A stretch of 64,000 bases of DNA from DATLNM01 sp035536775 (GCA_035536775.1 DATLNM010000052.1:15176-79175), one strand, 5' to 3'; positions 16,557 through 26,273 are shown, counted from the stretch's first letter. The notes: generated by a model not told the origin, from the letters alone. A program made the numbers and translations.

Positions 16557-17822
16557 GTGACGACCGAGGTCGACGTCGTCGTAGTTGGCGGGGGCCCCTC
16601 GGGTGCCGCTGCGGCCCACTTCCTCGCATCCCGCGGGCACTCCGTGATCGTCTGCGAAAAGAAGGATTTCCCCCGGGAGAAGACGTGTGGCGACGGCCTC
16701 ACGCCGCGGGCGGTGAAGGTCCTCGAGGAGATGGGGCTTGGCTCCCAGCTCGGTGACTGGGCGCGCGTGCAGGGCCTACGCGTGCACGCCGCTGGACGGG
16801 TGCTCGAGCTCGCGTTCCCACAGCTCGACGACTTCTGCGACTACGGCTTGGTGAAGCCCCGCAAGGATCTCGATCAGATCGTGCTCGATAACGCGGAAGC
16901 TGCGGGCGCCAAAGTCCTGTACCACACGCAGGTCACCGAGCCTGTGTTCGACGGCGGTGTCCTCAAGGGCGTCATCGCGAAGCGCGACGGCGATGCCGAG
17001 GAGTTCCGTGCCCGGTGGGTCATCTGCGCAGAAGGCGCTGCAACGAAGTTCGCGCGATCCCTCGGGCGAGTCCGCAATCTCGATTACCCGATGGGTTTCG
17101 CGATCCGTCAGTACTTCCGTTCGCCGATGGAGAACTCCGGTTGGTTCGAGGCATACCTCGATGTTCGATCGGGACCGGATGCGCTGCCGGGATACGGGTG
17201 GGTGTTCCCGGTGGGCGACGGCACTGTCAACGCGGGTGTCGGGCTGCTGTCGACGTTCGGCGGCTGGCGAGACATCAACCTTCACGACCTGCAAAGCAAT
17301 TTCATCGGAAACCTTCCGCCCGAGTGGGAGGTCAACACCGAGACGGTTTGCAGCAAGCCGCGCGCGGGTCGGTTGTTCATGGGGGCCAGCGTGTGGCCCC
17401 CCCACGGACCGGGCTTCCTTCTGACCGGCGATGCCGCGGGAATGATCAACCCCTGCAATGGGGAGGGGATCGCGTATGGCTACGAGACCGGGCGTATCGC
17501 AGCGCGTCACATCGACGAGGCGCTGCGAGCCGGTACCGGTCCATCACTGCCCGGTTACACGCGTGAGCTCGAGCGGACGTACGGTCCCTACTTCCGGCTG
17601 GGTCGCCGCTTCGTGCGGTTGATCGGCCATCCCGTACTGATGGAGAAGCTGGTCTCGCTCGGGATGCGGTCGCAAACAGTTATGAGCTTCGCCTTGACGC
17701 TGATGGCCAACCTCGAGGATTCGCATGCGCATAACGCTGAGCAGAAGGGGCTAAAAGCGATGATCAAGTTAGCCGAGCTCAAGCCGCAGCGGAAGTCCAC
17801 TCGCATCGGGACGGCGCGATGA
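16557..17822 (+). CDS. Geranylgeranyl reductase family FAD-dependent oxidoreductase
   Basis: 421 residues from GTG 16557 with a ribosome site GGGAGG nearby. FAD-binding Rossmann motif VVVVGGGPSGAAAAHFLASRG, the family signature CGDGLTPRAV, YGWVFPVGDG and the second FAD motif FLLTGDAAGMINPCNGEGIAYGYETG. This family saturates isoprenoid double bonds; the mycobacterial member MenJ partly reduces the menaquinone side chain. It overlaps nuoA by 4 bases, and a similar gene precedes nuoA in other actinobacteria, so menaquinone tail reduction is the favoured role. A lipid or chlorophyll-type substrate cannot be excluded. Confidence 0.88.
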   Translation: MTTEVDVVVVGGGPSGAAAAHFLASRGHSVIVCEKKDFPREKTCGDGLTPRAVKVLEEMGLGSQLGDWARVQGLRVHAAGRVLELAFPQLDDFCDYGLVKPRKDLDQIVLDNAEAAGAKVLYHTQVTEPVFDGGVLKGVIAKRDGDAEEFRARWVICAEGAATKFARSLGRVRNLDYPMGFAIRQYFRSPMENSGWFEAYLDVRSGPDALPGYGWVFPVGDGTVNAGVGLLSTFGGWRDINLHDLQSNFIGNLPPEWEVNTETVCSKPRAGRLFMGASVWPPHGPGFLLTGDAAGMINPCNGEGIAYGYETGRIAARHIDEALRAGTGPSLPGYTRELERTYGPYFRLGRRFVRLIGHPVLMEKLVSLGMRSQTVMSFALTLMANLEDSHAHNAEQKGLKAMIKLAELKPQRKSTRIGTAR

Positions 17823-18184
17823 ACACGGGCGCGTACGTACCGATCCTCTTCTTGCTCATCCTGTCCACTGCGTTCGCGGTCGGGTCGATCGTCGCCGCGT
17901 CGAAACTCACCCCTCGGAAGTGGACCACCGCGAAGCGACAGCCTTACGAGTGTGGGATCGTCCCCGAGGAGGGCACCGAGGAGCAGCGGTTCCCGATCAA
18001 GTTCTATCTGATCGCGATGCTGTTCATCATCTTCGATATCGAAACGGTCTTCCTCTATCCGTGGGCCGTCGCGTTCGATGAGTTGAAGGTCTTCGGTCTC
18101 GTCGAGATGCTCGTGTTCATCGCCACGTTGTTCGCGGCCTACGTCTATGTGTGGAAACGGGGTGGACTCGAATGGGCGGAGTAA
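17819..18184 (+). CDS. nuoA: NADH-quinone oxidoreductase subunit A (first cluster)
   Basis: 121 residues from ATG 17819, overlapping the GGR gene stop (ATGA). Three TM helices and the NuoA signature YECGIVPEEGTEEQRFPIKFYLIAMLFI is visible in part as PYECGIVPE and IIFDIETVFLYPWAVAF. The cytoplasmic loop carrying the conserved Cys lies at the quinone-channel entrance in solved complex I structures. First subunit gene of the complete 14-gene cluster. Confidence 0.95.
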   Translation: MNTGAYVPILFLLILSTAFAVGSIVAASKLTPRKWTTAKRQPYECGIVPEEGTEEQRFPIKFYLIAMLFIIFDIETVFLYPWAVAFDELKVFGLVEMLVFIATLFAAYVYVWKRGGLEWAE

Positions 18185-18687
18185 GTGACGTTCTCGGCGT
18201 CAACTTCGTCACCGCGCAACTCGACAAGCTCGTCAACTGGGCGCGCAAGTCGTCGCTTTGGCCCGCCACCTTTGGTCTCGCGTGCTGCGCGATCGAGATG
18301 ATGGCGACGACGATGCCTCGCCATGACCTCGCACGGTTCGGCATGGAGGCGTTCCGCGCGTCCCCGCGCCAAGCGGATCTGATGATCGTCGCGGGGCGCG
18401 TCTCTCAGAAGATGGCCCCGATCCTCAGGCACATCTACGACCAGATGACCGAGCCGAAGTGGGTCATTTCGATGGGAGCGTGTGCGTCGACCGGTGGAGT
18501 GTTCAACAACTATGCGCTCGTGCACGGCGTCGATCAGATCGTTCCGGTCGACATCTACGTTCCAGGGTGCCCCCCGCGCCCAGAGATGCTGATGGACGGG
18601 ATCATGTTGCTCCACAACAAGATCAGCCGCGGCGAATACACGGCGGGCCGCGTCCCGGACTCGAGTGCCGAAGTAAGAACGGCCTGA
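18172..18687 (+). CDS. nuoB: NADH-quinone oxidoreductase subunit B (first cluster)
   Basis: 171 residues from ATG 18172, overlapping the end of nuoA by 13 bases. The N2 cluster ligands are present: adjacent cysteines in GLACCAIEM, Cys in SMGACASTGG and Cys in VPGCPPRPE. N2 is the terminal iron-sulfur centre that reduces quinone, held by NuoB next to NuoD. Its paralogue in the second cluster differs in several places (SMGSCANCGG there), so the two are old duplicates and not a recent copy. Confidence 0.96.
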   Translation: MGGVSDVLGVNFVTAQLDKLVNWARKSSLWPATFGLACCAIEMMATTMPRHDLARFGMEAFRASPRQADLMIVAGRVSQKMAPILRHIYDQMTEPKWVISMGACASTGGVFNNYALVHGVDQIVPVDIYVPGCPPRPEMLMDGIMLLHNKISRGEYTAGRVPDSSAEVRTA

Positions 18688-19208
18688 TGGAGACGTTGTG
18701 GTTGGACGCGTCTGAATGGCGCGTACGCGCTCTCGCGCTCAAGGCGCAGGGGTGGTGGTTGGCTGACCTGTGCGGACTCGACGGTGCCGGCTTGTACGGG
18801 CCGGGCGAGGCCGATCACCGGTTCGAGGTGGTCTCGCAATTTATCAATCACAAGTCGAAGACGAGGCTGTCTGTTCACGTCGCGGCTCCAGGTGAGCCGC
18901 CAACGCTTCCGTCGATAACCGATGTCTGGCCCACCGCCAACTTCATGGAGCGCGAGGCCTTTGACATGTTCGGCATCCACTTCGATGGTCACCCGAACCT
19001 GACGCGCATCCTGATGCCCGATGAGTGGGAAGGCCATCCTCTCCGCAAGGACTACGGCGTCGGCAAGGTTGATATCCAGTTCAAGGATCAGCCGCTGTTG
19101 CAGATCGACTCCCCGGGACAAGCACCCGCGGGTTCCAAAGCGGGCCAGAGCGTCGACCGATTGGGTCAGTCGGCCATGGTGACGAGCCCCCTGTCGGAGG
19201 CTCCATGA
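18687..19208 (+). CDS. nuoC: NADH-quinone oxidoreductase subunit C (first cluster)
   Basis: 173 residues from ATG 18687, overlapping the nuoB stop. The 30-kDa subunit signature is clear: ITDVWPTANFMEREAFDMFGIHFDGHPNLTRILMPDEWEGHPLRKDY, seen here as SITDVWPTANFMEREAFDMF and GHPLRKDYGVG. It forms part of the peripheral arm and stays separate from NuoD, unlike the E. coli NuoCD fusion. A Pro/Gly/Ser-rich tail of about 40 residues follows the core. Confidence 0.95.
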   Translation: METLWLDASEWRVRALALKAQGWWLADLCGLDGAGLYGPGEADHRFEVVSQFINHKSKTRLSVHVAAPGEPPTLPSITDVWPTANFMEREAFDMFGIHFDGHPNLTRILMPDEWEGHPLRKDYGVGKVDIQFKDQPLLQIDSPGQAPAGSKAGQSVDRLGQSAMVTSPLSEAP

Positions 19209-20443
19209 ACGACACGTCGGCGGTCTCCCAGATCGAGAGTCTCGGCGACGGCGCCTTCGTCGAGTCGTTCGACGAGACCGAGGGGACGATGATCCTCAAC
19301 ATGGGGCCGGTTCACCCCAGCACCCACGGCGTCCTCAGGTTGCTATTGGAGCTCGATGGCGAGACGGTCCTTAGATGTGAGCCTGTGATCGGCTACCTCC
19401 ACACCGGCATGGAGAAGGAGTGCGAGGACCAGAACTGGCGCGGTGCGGTGACGATCGTCACGCGCATGGACTACCTCGCGCCGTTCTTCAACGAACAGGC
19501 CTACTGCCTCGGTGTCGAGGCACTCCTGGACCTCGAGGTTCCGCCGAGAGGCCGGTACATCCGGACGCTCCTAGCGGAGCTGAATCGTGTCTCGTCTCAT
19601 CTCGTCTGGTTCGGCACGCAAGGGCTCGACATGGGCGCGATGTCGGCCATGTTCTATGGGTTCCGCGAACGCGAGCTCATCCTGGATTTCTACGAGATGG
19701 TCACGGGGCTGCGCATGAATCACCAGTACATCCATCCTGGCGGTGTGTGGCAGGACCTCCCCGATGGCTGGCTCGAGGCATGCACGGCGATCGTAGACGT
19801 CATGCCGCGACGGATCGACGAGTACGAAACGCTCCTCACGCGTAACCCGATCTTCCTCGAGAGGACCAAGGAGGTCGGACTCATCTCGGCTGAGGATGCA
19901 TGGGGACTCGGCGCGACGGGCCCGATCGCACGGGCGGTCGGGATCGACTGGGACCTCCGACGCGACATGCCTTACGAGGCATATTCAGAGGTCGAGTTCG
20001 ACGTCCCCCTGGCGGCAGAAGGAGATGTTTACGCGCGCTACGAGGTGCGCGTCGCCGAGATGCGCGAGTCGGTCAAGATCGTCAGACAGCTCGTTGACCA
20101 GATGCCGGGTGGCGATTACAAGAACATGGATCCGAAGATCACCCCGCCTCCGCGTGCCGAGATGGCCCGCTCGATGGAGGCGGTCATCCATCACTTCAAG
20201 CTCGAGACGCAGGGGTACACCGTTCCACCCGGCGCCGCGTACGCGGCAGTCGAATCACCGCGGGGAGAGCTCGGCGTCTACGTCGTATCCAACGGTGGTG
20301 CTTCGCCTTACCGCTGTCACGTGCGCGACCCCTCGTTCGTCAACCTCCAGTCGCTGTCCAAGATGGTGGAGGGCGGCCTTGTCGCCGACCTGATCGCGTC
20401 GATCGCATCTACGGATCCGATCATGGGTGGGGTCGATCGATGA
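19205..20443 (+). CDS. nuoD: NADH-quinone oxidoreductase subunit D (first cluster)
   Basis: 412 residues from ATG 19205 (ATGA overlap with nuoC). The 49-kDa subunit: GPVHPSTHGVLR with His41 and TRMDYLAP with Tyr90, the His/Tyr pair that binds the quinone head group in solved structures, and the C-terminal region ending in GGVDR. It is about 30 residues longer than the second-cluster copy, mainly through an N-terminal extension (about residues 1-27). The quinone site looks canonical here, in contrast with the copy at 34673. Confidence 0.96.
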   Translation: MNDTSAVSQIESLGDGAFVESFDETEGTMILNMGPVHPSTHGVLRLLLELDGETVLRCEPVIGYLHTGMEKECEDQNWRGAVTIVTRMDYLAPFFNEQAYCLGVEALLDLEVPPRGRYIRTLLAELNRVSSHLVWFGTQGLDMGAMSAMFYGFRERELILDFYEMVTGLRMNHQYIHPGGVWQDLPDGWLEACTAIVDVMPRRIDEYETLLTRNPIFLERTKEVGLISAEDAWGLGATGPIARAVGIDWDLRRDMPYEAYSEVEFDVPLAAEGDVYARYEVRVAEMRESVKIVRQLVDQMPGGDYKNMDPKITPPPRAEMARSMEAVIHHFKLETQGYTVPPGAAYAAVESPRGELGVYVVSNGGASPYRCHVRDPSFVNLQSLSKMVEGGLVADLIASIASTDPIMGGVDR

Positions 20444-21033
20444 CCGATGCCACCGTGGTCCTCACGGGCGACCTCCTCACGGAGGCGAAGTCGATCATCG
20501 CGAAGTATCCGGAATCAAGGTCGGCCACGTTGCCGCTGCTGTTCCTCGTGCAGTCGGTCGAGGGCTATGTCAGCGAGCGGGGGATGCGCGAGGTAGCGGC
20601 TCTTCTCGGCGCGACACCCGCGCAGGTCCTCGCGTCGGCCAGCTTCTACACGATGTTGAAGAAGCGCCCGCAGGGCGATTACCTCATCTCGGTGTGCAGA
20701 AACATCTCGTGCACGCATCTCGGCGCGCACAAAGTCATCGCCGCACTGCGCGAGCGTCTTGGCGTCGAGCCTGGCGGTACGACCGAGGACGGGGTCTTCT
20801 CACTGGAGGCGGCGGAGTGCCTCGGGACGTGCGACGGCGCGCCCAGCATGCAGATCAACTACGAGGACTTCTACAAGGTCGCGCCCGAGGAGGCCGTCGC
20901 GCTAGTCGACCGGCTTGCGCAGGGAGAGGCGGTGACGAGCTTCAGAGGGGAGCCCGTCCCGACGGCGCGCGAAGCGGCGCGCGAGACAGCGCTCGCCGGC
21001 GTCCGCGACGGAGAGGCGCCCAGCGATGCCTGA
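20440..21033 (+). CDS. nuoE: NADH-quinone oxidoreductase subunit E (first cluster)
   Basis: 197 residues from ATG 20440 (ATGA overlap). The 24-kDa thioredoxin-like subunit carrying the [2Fe-2S] centre N1a: ligands CRNISC (CxxxxC) and CLGTC (CxxxC) separated by about 37 residues. Helical N-terminal part ASFYTMLKKRPQG. The last 30 residues (TAREAARETALAG) extend beyond the usual core. Only the first cluster has this gene. Confidence 0.95.
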   Translation: MTDATVVLTGDLLTEAKSIIAKYPESRSATLPLLFLVQSVEGYVSERGMREVAALLGATPAQVLASASFYTMLKKRPQGDYLISVCRNISCTHLGAHKVIAALRERLGVEPGGTTEDGVFSLEAAECLGTCDGAPSMQINYEDFYKVAPEEAVALVDRLAQGEAVTSFRGEPVPTAREAARETALAGVRDGEAPSDA

Positions 21034-22459
21034 TCCAGTCGCCCGCGTGGTTACCGAACGCGGGGAGGTTCGCATCGTCACACGCAGGATGCGCGCTTTC
21101 CCCGATGATTCGTGGACGATCGCTCGTGCCGTCGAGGATGGCGCCTACGAGGCGGCGCGCAAGGCCGTGACCTCGATGACCCCCGACGAGACCATCGAGC
21201 TCGTCAAGGCGTCCGGGCTCCGTGGCCGCGGTGGCGCAGGATTCCCCACCGGGGTCAAGTGGGGTTTCGTTCCGAAGGATGTCTTTCCGAAGTACGTGGT
21301 CATCAACCACGACGAAGGCGAGCCCGGCACCTTCAAGGACCGCGAGCTGGCCGAGCGTGATCCGCACGGTGTTATTGAAGGGATCACGATCGCCGCGTGG
21401 GCTGTCGGCGCGTCCAAGGCCTTTATCTATTGCCGGGGCGAGTTCGCGCTCGGGTCCCGCCGCCTCGACGCCGCCATCCGCGAGGCGTACGCGAAAGGCT
21501 TCCTCGGCAAGGGCATCTTCGGATCGAAGTTCGACTTCGACATCGTTCTGCATCGGGGCGCGGGCGCGTACATCTGCGGTGAAGAGTCCGCTCTCCTCGA
21601 TTCGCTCGAGGGCTACCGCGGTCAGCCCAGGCTCCGGCCGCCGTTCCCCGCGGTCAAAGGGCTTTACGGCCAACCCACCGTCATCAACAACACCGAGACG
21701 GTCGCGAACCTCCCCGCGATCGTCGACCAAGGTGGCGACTGGTTCAAGCAGTGGGGCACAGAGAAGTCGCCCGGCACGAAGATGCTGTCGGTGTCCGGCC
21801 ATGTCTATCGACCGGCGAACTACGAAGTGCCCCTCGGGACATCGCTCAAAGAGGTCCTACAGATGGCGGGAGGGATGCGTGACGCGCGTCCGGTCAAGGC
21901 GATCATCCCTGGAGGCGCAAGCGCTCCGCTCTTGACGAGCGTCGACATCGCGATGGACTTCGAGTCGCTCAAGGACGCCGGAACGATGCTGGGGTCTGGG
22001 GCGGTTGTCTTCATGAACGACACGACCTGCATGGTCCGCAACGCGCTCATCACGACCGCGTTCTTCGAGCACGAGTCGTGTGGCAAGTGCACGCCTTGCC
22101 GCGAAGGAACGTGGTGGGCGGTCAAGGTCCTCGAGAGGATCGAGCACGGTGAGGGTCGTCCTGAGGATATGGATCTCTTGCTGGACATCGCGAACGGGAT
22201 CGACGGGCGTTCCTTCTGCCCGCTGGGCGACGCGGCCTCATGGGCGCTGCGCTCCAACGTCACCCTGTTCCGCGAGGAGTTCGAGGCACACGTCGCCGAA
22301 GGCCGCTGCACGTTCGACGGCGACTTCAAGGTCCTCGCCGGCATGCGCGCGACCGTCGGCGATGCTGGCGTCATGCCCCAGCCCGGTGCGGGTGTCTCTT
22401 CTGACAGGCCCGGCTCGCATGATGACGAGGCCGCCGGACGACCGGGCGAGAACGCATGA
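21026..22459 (+). CDS. nuoF: NADH-quinone oxidoreductase subunit F, FMN and NADH binding (first cluster)
   Basis: 477 residues from ATG 21026, overlapping nuoE by 8 bases. NADH/FMN site GRGGAGFPTGVKWGF, FMN-binding NHDEGEPGTFKDRELAERDPH, and CGEESALLDSLEG are present. The [4Fe-4S] centre N3 has ESCGKCTPCREGT plus the distal Cys in SFCPLGD. This subunit oxidises NADH. The C-terminal 30 residues are poorly conserved and hydrophilic. Its presence shows that the first cluster encodes a true NADH dehydrogenase. Confidence 0.96.
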   Translation: MPDPVARVVTERGEVRIVTRRMRAFPDDSWTIARAVEDGAYEAARKAVTSMTPDETIELVKASGLRGRGGAGFPTGVKWGFVPKDVFPKYVVINHDEGEPGTFKDRELAERDPHGVIEGITIAAWAVGASKAFIYCRGEFALGSRRLDAAIREAYAKGFLGKGIFGSKFDFDIVLHRGAGAYICGEESALLDSLEGYRGQPRLRPPFPAVKGLYGQPTVINNTETVANLPAIVDQGGDWFKQWGTEKSPGTKMLSVSGHVYRPANYEVPLGTSLKEVLQMAGGMRDARPVKAIIPGGASAPLLTSVDIAMDFESLKDAGTMLGSGAVVFMNDTTCMVRNALITTAFFEHESCGKCTPCREGTWWAVKVLERIEHGEGRPEDMDLLLDIANGIDGRSFCPLGDAASWALRSNVTLFREEFEAHVAEGRCTFDGDFKVLAGMRATVGDAGVMPQPGAGVSSDRPGSHDDEAAGRPGENA

Positions 22460-25047
22460 GCCAGCAGGAGAACGGCGCCATCCGACTGACTCTCAACGGC
22501 CGAGAGGTCGAGGCCCCCAAGGGCCGTTTGTTGATCGACGTTGCCGAGGAGCACGGGGTCTTCATCCCGCGCTTCTGCTATCACCCCGGGATGGCATCGG
22601 TCGCGGTGTGCCGCATGTGCCTGGTGAAGGTCGAAGGCCAGAACAAGCTGCTTCCCGCGTGCGCGACGCAGGTCGATGACGGCATGGTCGTCGACACGGT
22701 GGAGGAAGATGCTGTCGATGCACAACGCGGCATGCTCGAGTTCCTACTGATCAACCATCCTCTCGACTGCCCGATCTGCGATCGCGCAGGCGAGTGCCCT
22801 CTTCAGGACCAGACCTATAAGCATGGCCCGGGCTCAACGCGCTACGTCGAGGACAAGCGCAAGTACGAGAAGGCCCTTGCGATCTCGGAGCTGGTCGTTC
22901 TCGACCGCGAGCGCTGTGTCCTGTGCTGGCGGTGCGTCCGATTCTCCGACGAGATCGCCGGCGACGCTTTCATCCAGCTTGTGGACCGCGGCGCGGGAAC
23001 ACAGATCCTGACGTTCACCGACGAGCCCTTCGACAGCTACTTCTCAGGGAACACGATCCAGATCTGTCCGGTGGGAGCCCTCACGTCGAAGCCGTACCGG
23101 TTCGTGTCGCGGCCGTGGGATCTCGAGACTGCTCCGAGCGTCTGCAGCTATTGCTCGGTCGGTTGTCCGATCACGAACGAGCAGCGCGCCGGGAAGGTTG
23201 TGCGCTGTCAGGCACTTCCCAATGAAGAGGTGAACTCGTTCTGGATATGCGACAAGGGTCGTTTCGGCTATCACTACCTCGCATCTGAAGAGCGATTGAA
23301 GACACCACTCGTGCGCGGCGCGCACGACGAGTTCGAAGCGACGGGCTGGGGCGCCGCGATCGAGCTGTTGGCGTCCAAGTTGAAGGATGCCCGTGTGGGC
23401 GTCATCGCCGGCGGCCACCTGACTACCGAGGACGCCTACGCGATCGGCAAGCTCGCGAAGAAAGTGATCAAGACCCCGCATGTGGATAGTCGTCTTCAGG
23501 ATGCAGGCACCCCTTACGAACGGGTGCGGGCGCTGGCGGGTGTCGCCGGGTCGACCGCAACCTTCGGCGATCTCGATAGCGCCGAGACCATCGTGTGGGC
23601 GGGACCCGATCCCAAGGAGACGTTGCCCGTTGCCTTCCTTCGCGTGCGAGGCGCGGTGATGTCCGGGCGCAAGCTGATCGTCGTTAGCGCGCGGGCATCC
23701 TCGCTGGATGTCTTCGCGACCGAGGTCATACGCACGCCGGCGGGCGGCGAAGCTGCCGCGCTCAGGAGCCTCACAGATCGCCTCACCGATGATGCGGTCA
23801 TCTGTTGGGGGCCCTCGTCCCCCGGACGCGCCGAGGACGCGACAGCAGATGCTGCGATCGCACTCGCCGCGGCAGGGGGCAGGCGTCTGTTGGTGCTCCC
23901 GCCACATGCGGGCTCGCAAGGGATGATCGACATGGGTGTTCTCCCGATGCTCGACGCTGGTTACAAGGACAGCGCCGAGACGGGTATGGACACACTCGCG
24001 ATCCTCGAGGCGGCTGCGGCTGGGGAGCTCGACGTCCTGTTGTTGTTCGGGGCCGACCCGATCGCCGATTTTCCCGACCGAGATCTCGCTCGGCGCGCAC
24101 TATCAAGCAAAGTTTTCACCGCGGTCGTCGAGATCCTTCCGACCGAAAGCGTCGCGTTAGCCGACGTCGTCCTTCCCGCGGCCGCGTACGCGGAGCGCGA
24201 CGGAACCTTTACGAATCTCGAACGTCGCATCCAGAAGCTCGAGGCGTTACTGCCGCCACCGGGAAGCGCGATGGCACCGTGGCGCATCGCCCAGCGAATC
24301 GCAGCGGCCCTCGATGAGGATTGGGGATGGTCCGACTTCCACGCGGTCTGGGCGGACATCAAGAAGAACGTCACGTCGCACGCCTCGGTCGATGCAGAGA
24401 CCCTTGCTCCGACACGCGGTGTCGCCGGTCCTGAGGGGGGCGCGTACTACGACGCGCCGTTCCTGCCCGATCCTGGTACGAACGGCTCGGTGGTCGCGGG
24501 CCCCGGCGGGCAGTACCCGAAGGGTCACCGCGCCGGCGCGCCGTTCCAGAGCGGCCAGAACTGGCCACTGTCGTGGGAGCTCCGCAGCTTCGAAGCGAGG
24601 CAGAGGCCCGGGTTCGTCCCCGAAGCGACCAGCGGTCGTCTCGACGATCGCGAAGGGAATAGGGAGTCGCCATCGGAGGCGGAGCCGGCCGCCGACGCTG
24701 ATGCGGGGGCGCTTCAGCTCTACACCGGCCGGTTCATCTACGACTCGGGCGCGATGGTGTCCCGCAGCGCGGCCCTGTTGCGCCTTGCCAAGCGACCGTT
24801 CGTGGAGATGAACTCGACGGATGCCGCGCGCTTGGGTCTGGCCGAAGGTGATCTCGTAACGATCACGTCCGGCGATGCCGCGCACGACCTCGAGTTGAGG
24901 CTCGGCGACGTCGGAGAGGGCGTGGTCTTCGTGCCTTACGACCAGCCGGGTTTCAAGGCCAACGAGCTGATGACGGGAACCGGACGGGTTGTAACCGTCG
25001 CAAAGGCCTCTGCTCCGGTCGCCGCGGAGAGTGGAGCGCAACCATGA
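22456..25047 (+). CDS. nuoG: NADH-quinone oxidoreductase subunit G (first cluster)
   Basis: 863 residues from ATG 22456. N-terminal [2Fe-2S] motif RFCYHPG..CRMCLV..LPACATQV (N1b), His-ligated N5 motif in HPLDCPICDRAGECPLQD, and N4 in CVLCWRCV with a distal ICPVGAL. A further motif, CSYCSVGC followed 27 residues later by Cys in ICDKGRFG, fits the N7 cluster known from Thermus and E. coli. The rest is a molybdopterin-oxidoreductase-like fold without recognisable active residues. The C-terminal part (24700-25047) has a MoCo-dinucleotide-binding-like beta-barrel region. It wires FMN to NuoI/NuoB. Confidence 0.95.
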   Translation: MSQQENGAIRLTLNGREVEAPKGRLLIDVAEEHGVFIPRFCYHPGMASVAVCRMCLVKVEGQNKLLPACATQVDDGMVVDTVEEDAVDAQRGMLEFLLINHPLDCPICDRAGECPLQDQTYKHGPGSTRYVEDKRKYEKALAISELVVLDRERCVLCWRCVRFSDEIAGDAFIQLVDRGAGTQILTFTDEPFDSYFSGNTIQICPVGALTSKPYRFVSRPWDLETAPSVCSYCSVGCPITNEQRAGKVVRCQALPNEEVNSFWICDKGRFGYHYLASEERLKTPLVRGAHDEFEATGWGAAIELLASKLKDARVGVIAGGHLTTEDAYAIGKLAKKVIKTPHVDSRLQDAGTPYERVRALAGVAGSTATFGDLDSAETIVWAGPDPKETLPVAFLRVRGAVMSGRKLIVVSARASSLDVFATEVIRTPAGGEAAALRSLTDRLTDDAVICWGPSSPGRAEDATADAAIALAAAGGRRLLVLPPHAGSQGMIDMGVLPMLDAGYKDSAETGMDTLAILEAAAAGELDVLLLFGADPIADFPDRDLARRALSSKVFTAVVEILPTESVALADVVLPAAAYAERDGTFTNLERRIQKLEALLPPPGSAMAPWRIAQRIAAALDEDWGWSDFHAVWADIKKNVTSHASVDAETLAPTRGVAGPEGGAYYDAPFLPDPGTNGSVVAGPGGQYPKGHRAGAPFQSGQNWPLSWELRSFEARQRPGFVPEATSGRLDDREGNRESPSEAEPAADADAGALQLYTGRFIYDSGAMVSRSAALLRLAKRPFVEMNSTDAARLGLAEGDLVTITSGDAAHDLELRLGDVGEGVVFVPYDQPGFKANELMTGTGRVVTVAKASAPVAAESGAQP

Positions 25048-26273
25048 TCGATCCGGTGATCGATTGGCTCGGCCCCACCGTCATCACCGCGCTGATCAAG
25101 GTCGTGATCGCGTTCCTCGCTCTCCTTCTGGTCACCCTGCTCGTCGTTTGGGCCGAGCGGAAAATCATCGCCGACATGCAGGCGCGCCTCGGCCCGAACC
25201 GGTGGGGACCGTGGGGGCTCCTGCAAACGCTCGCCGACGGCATCAAGTTGTTCTTCAAGGAGGACTTCCGTCCCGCCGGGGCCGACCGCTGGACCTACGC
25301 GCTGGCCCCGATCTTCGCGATGGTGCCCTCGTTCCTCGCGTTCGCGGTAATCCCGCTCGGCGACCACATCACGATCGGCGATCGCAGGGTCGATCTGATC
25401 GTCACCGACCTCAACATCGGCCTCCTCTATTTCCTCGCGATGGGCTCCCTCGGCGTCTACGGGATCGTTCTCGCGGGATGGGCGTCGGGCTCGAAGTACC
25501 CGCTGCTCGGTGGGATCCGATCGAGCGCTCAGATGATCTCGTACGAGATCGCACTCGGCCTTTCGCTGGTGCCCATCGTCCTCGCGACCGGAAGCCTGTC
25601 GACGGTCGACATCGTCGCGGCGCAGTCCGGCACTGTGAATGCGACGTTCTTCGACGGCGTGCCCATCCTCGAGAACCTCAGTCAGGTGTTCTCGTACCTT
25701 CCGAACTGGTACATCCTGTCGCAGTCCCCGGCGTTCGCGATCTTCCTGATCGCGGGGATCGCCGAGACCAACCGCGCGCCGTTCGACCTCCCCGAAGCAG
25801 AGACCGAGCTCGTGGCCGGCTTCCACACCGAGTATTCGGGGATCCGGTTCGCGATGTTCTTCTTGGGCGAATACATCCATGTCGTGGTGATCTCAGCCAT
25901 GGCCGTGACGCTCTTCTTCGGAGGCTGGCAGGGCCCGATCTTCGATGTCGTTCCCTGGCTATGGCCCACGGTGTGGTTCACGCTCAAGACGGCCGCCTTC
26001 GTCTACCTCTTCGTATGGCTGCGCGCTACCCTGCCTCGGCTCCGCTACGACCGGCTCATGTGGCTCGGATGGAAGCGACTGATACCGGCGGCTCTCCTGT
26101 GGATCATGGCGACTGCCGCTCTGAACACTCCTGGGCTCGATCGGAGATGGCAGTTCGCCACGATCGGAGTGCTGCTCGTCGTCGCGATGTTCTGGATCGG
26201 CCGCGAGGACCCGCGCCTTGCTTCGCTGGCGCCCGCGCGAGGTGCACGAGGAGGTGCGCGTGGCCCTGCCTGA
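25044..26273 (+). CDS. nuoH: NADH-quinone oxidoreductase subunit H (first cluster)
   Basis: 409 residues from ATG 25044 (ATGA overlap). Eight or more TM helices with NuoH marks: WAERKIIADMQARLGPNRWGP, LADGIKLFFKEDF, ETNRAPFDLPEAETELVAGFHTEYSG and TLPRLRYDRLMWLGWK, which frame the quinone tunnel and the E-channel. It links the peripheral arm to the membrane arm. The last 60 residues extend beyond the second-cluster copy (340 residues), ending in Arg/Gly/Ala-rich sequence. Confidence 0.96.
   Translation: MIDPVIDWLGPTVITALIKVVIAFLALLLVTLLVVWAERKIIADMQARLGPNRWGPWGLLQTLADGIKLFFKEDFRPAGADRWTYALAPIFAMVPSFLAFAVIPLGDHITIGDRRVDLIVTDLNIGLLYFLAMGSLGVYGIVLAGWASGSKYPLLGGIRSSAQMISYEIALGLSLVPIVLATGSLSTVDIVAAQSGTVNATFFDGVPILENLSQVFSYLPNWYILSQSPAFAIFLIAGIAETNRAPFDLPEAETELVAGFHTEYSGIRFAMFFLGEYIHVVVISAMAVTLFFGGWQGPIFDVVPWLWPTVWFTLKTAAFVYLFVWLRATLPRLRYDRLMWLGWKRLIPAALLWIMATAALNTPGLDRRWQFATIGVLLVVAMFWIGREDPRLASLAPARGARGGARGPA

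Noticed and set aside
22395..22425. SSDRPGSH at the end of NuoF as a trace of the repeat
   Set aside because: The DNA matches the repeat opening only weakly (no GCGATCG), so the resemblance is probably chance.
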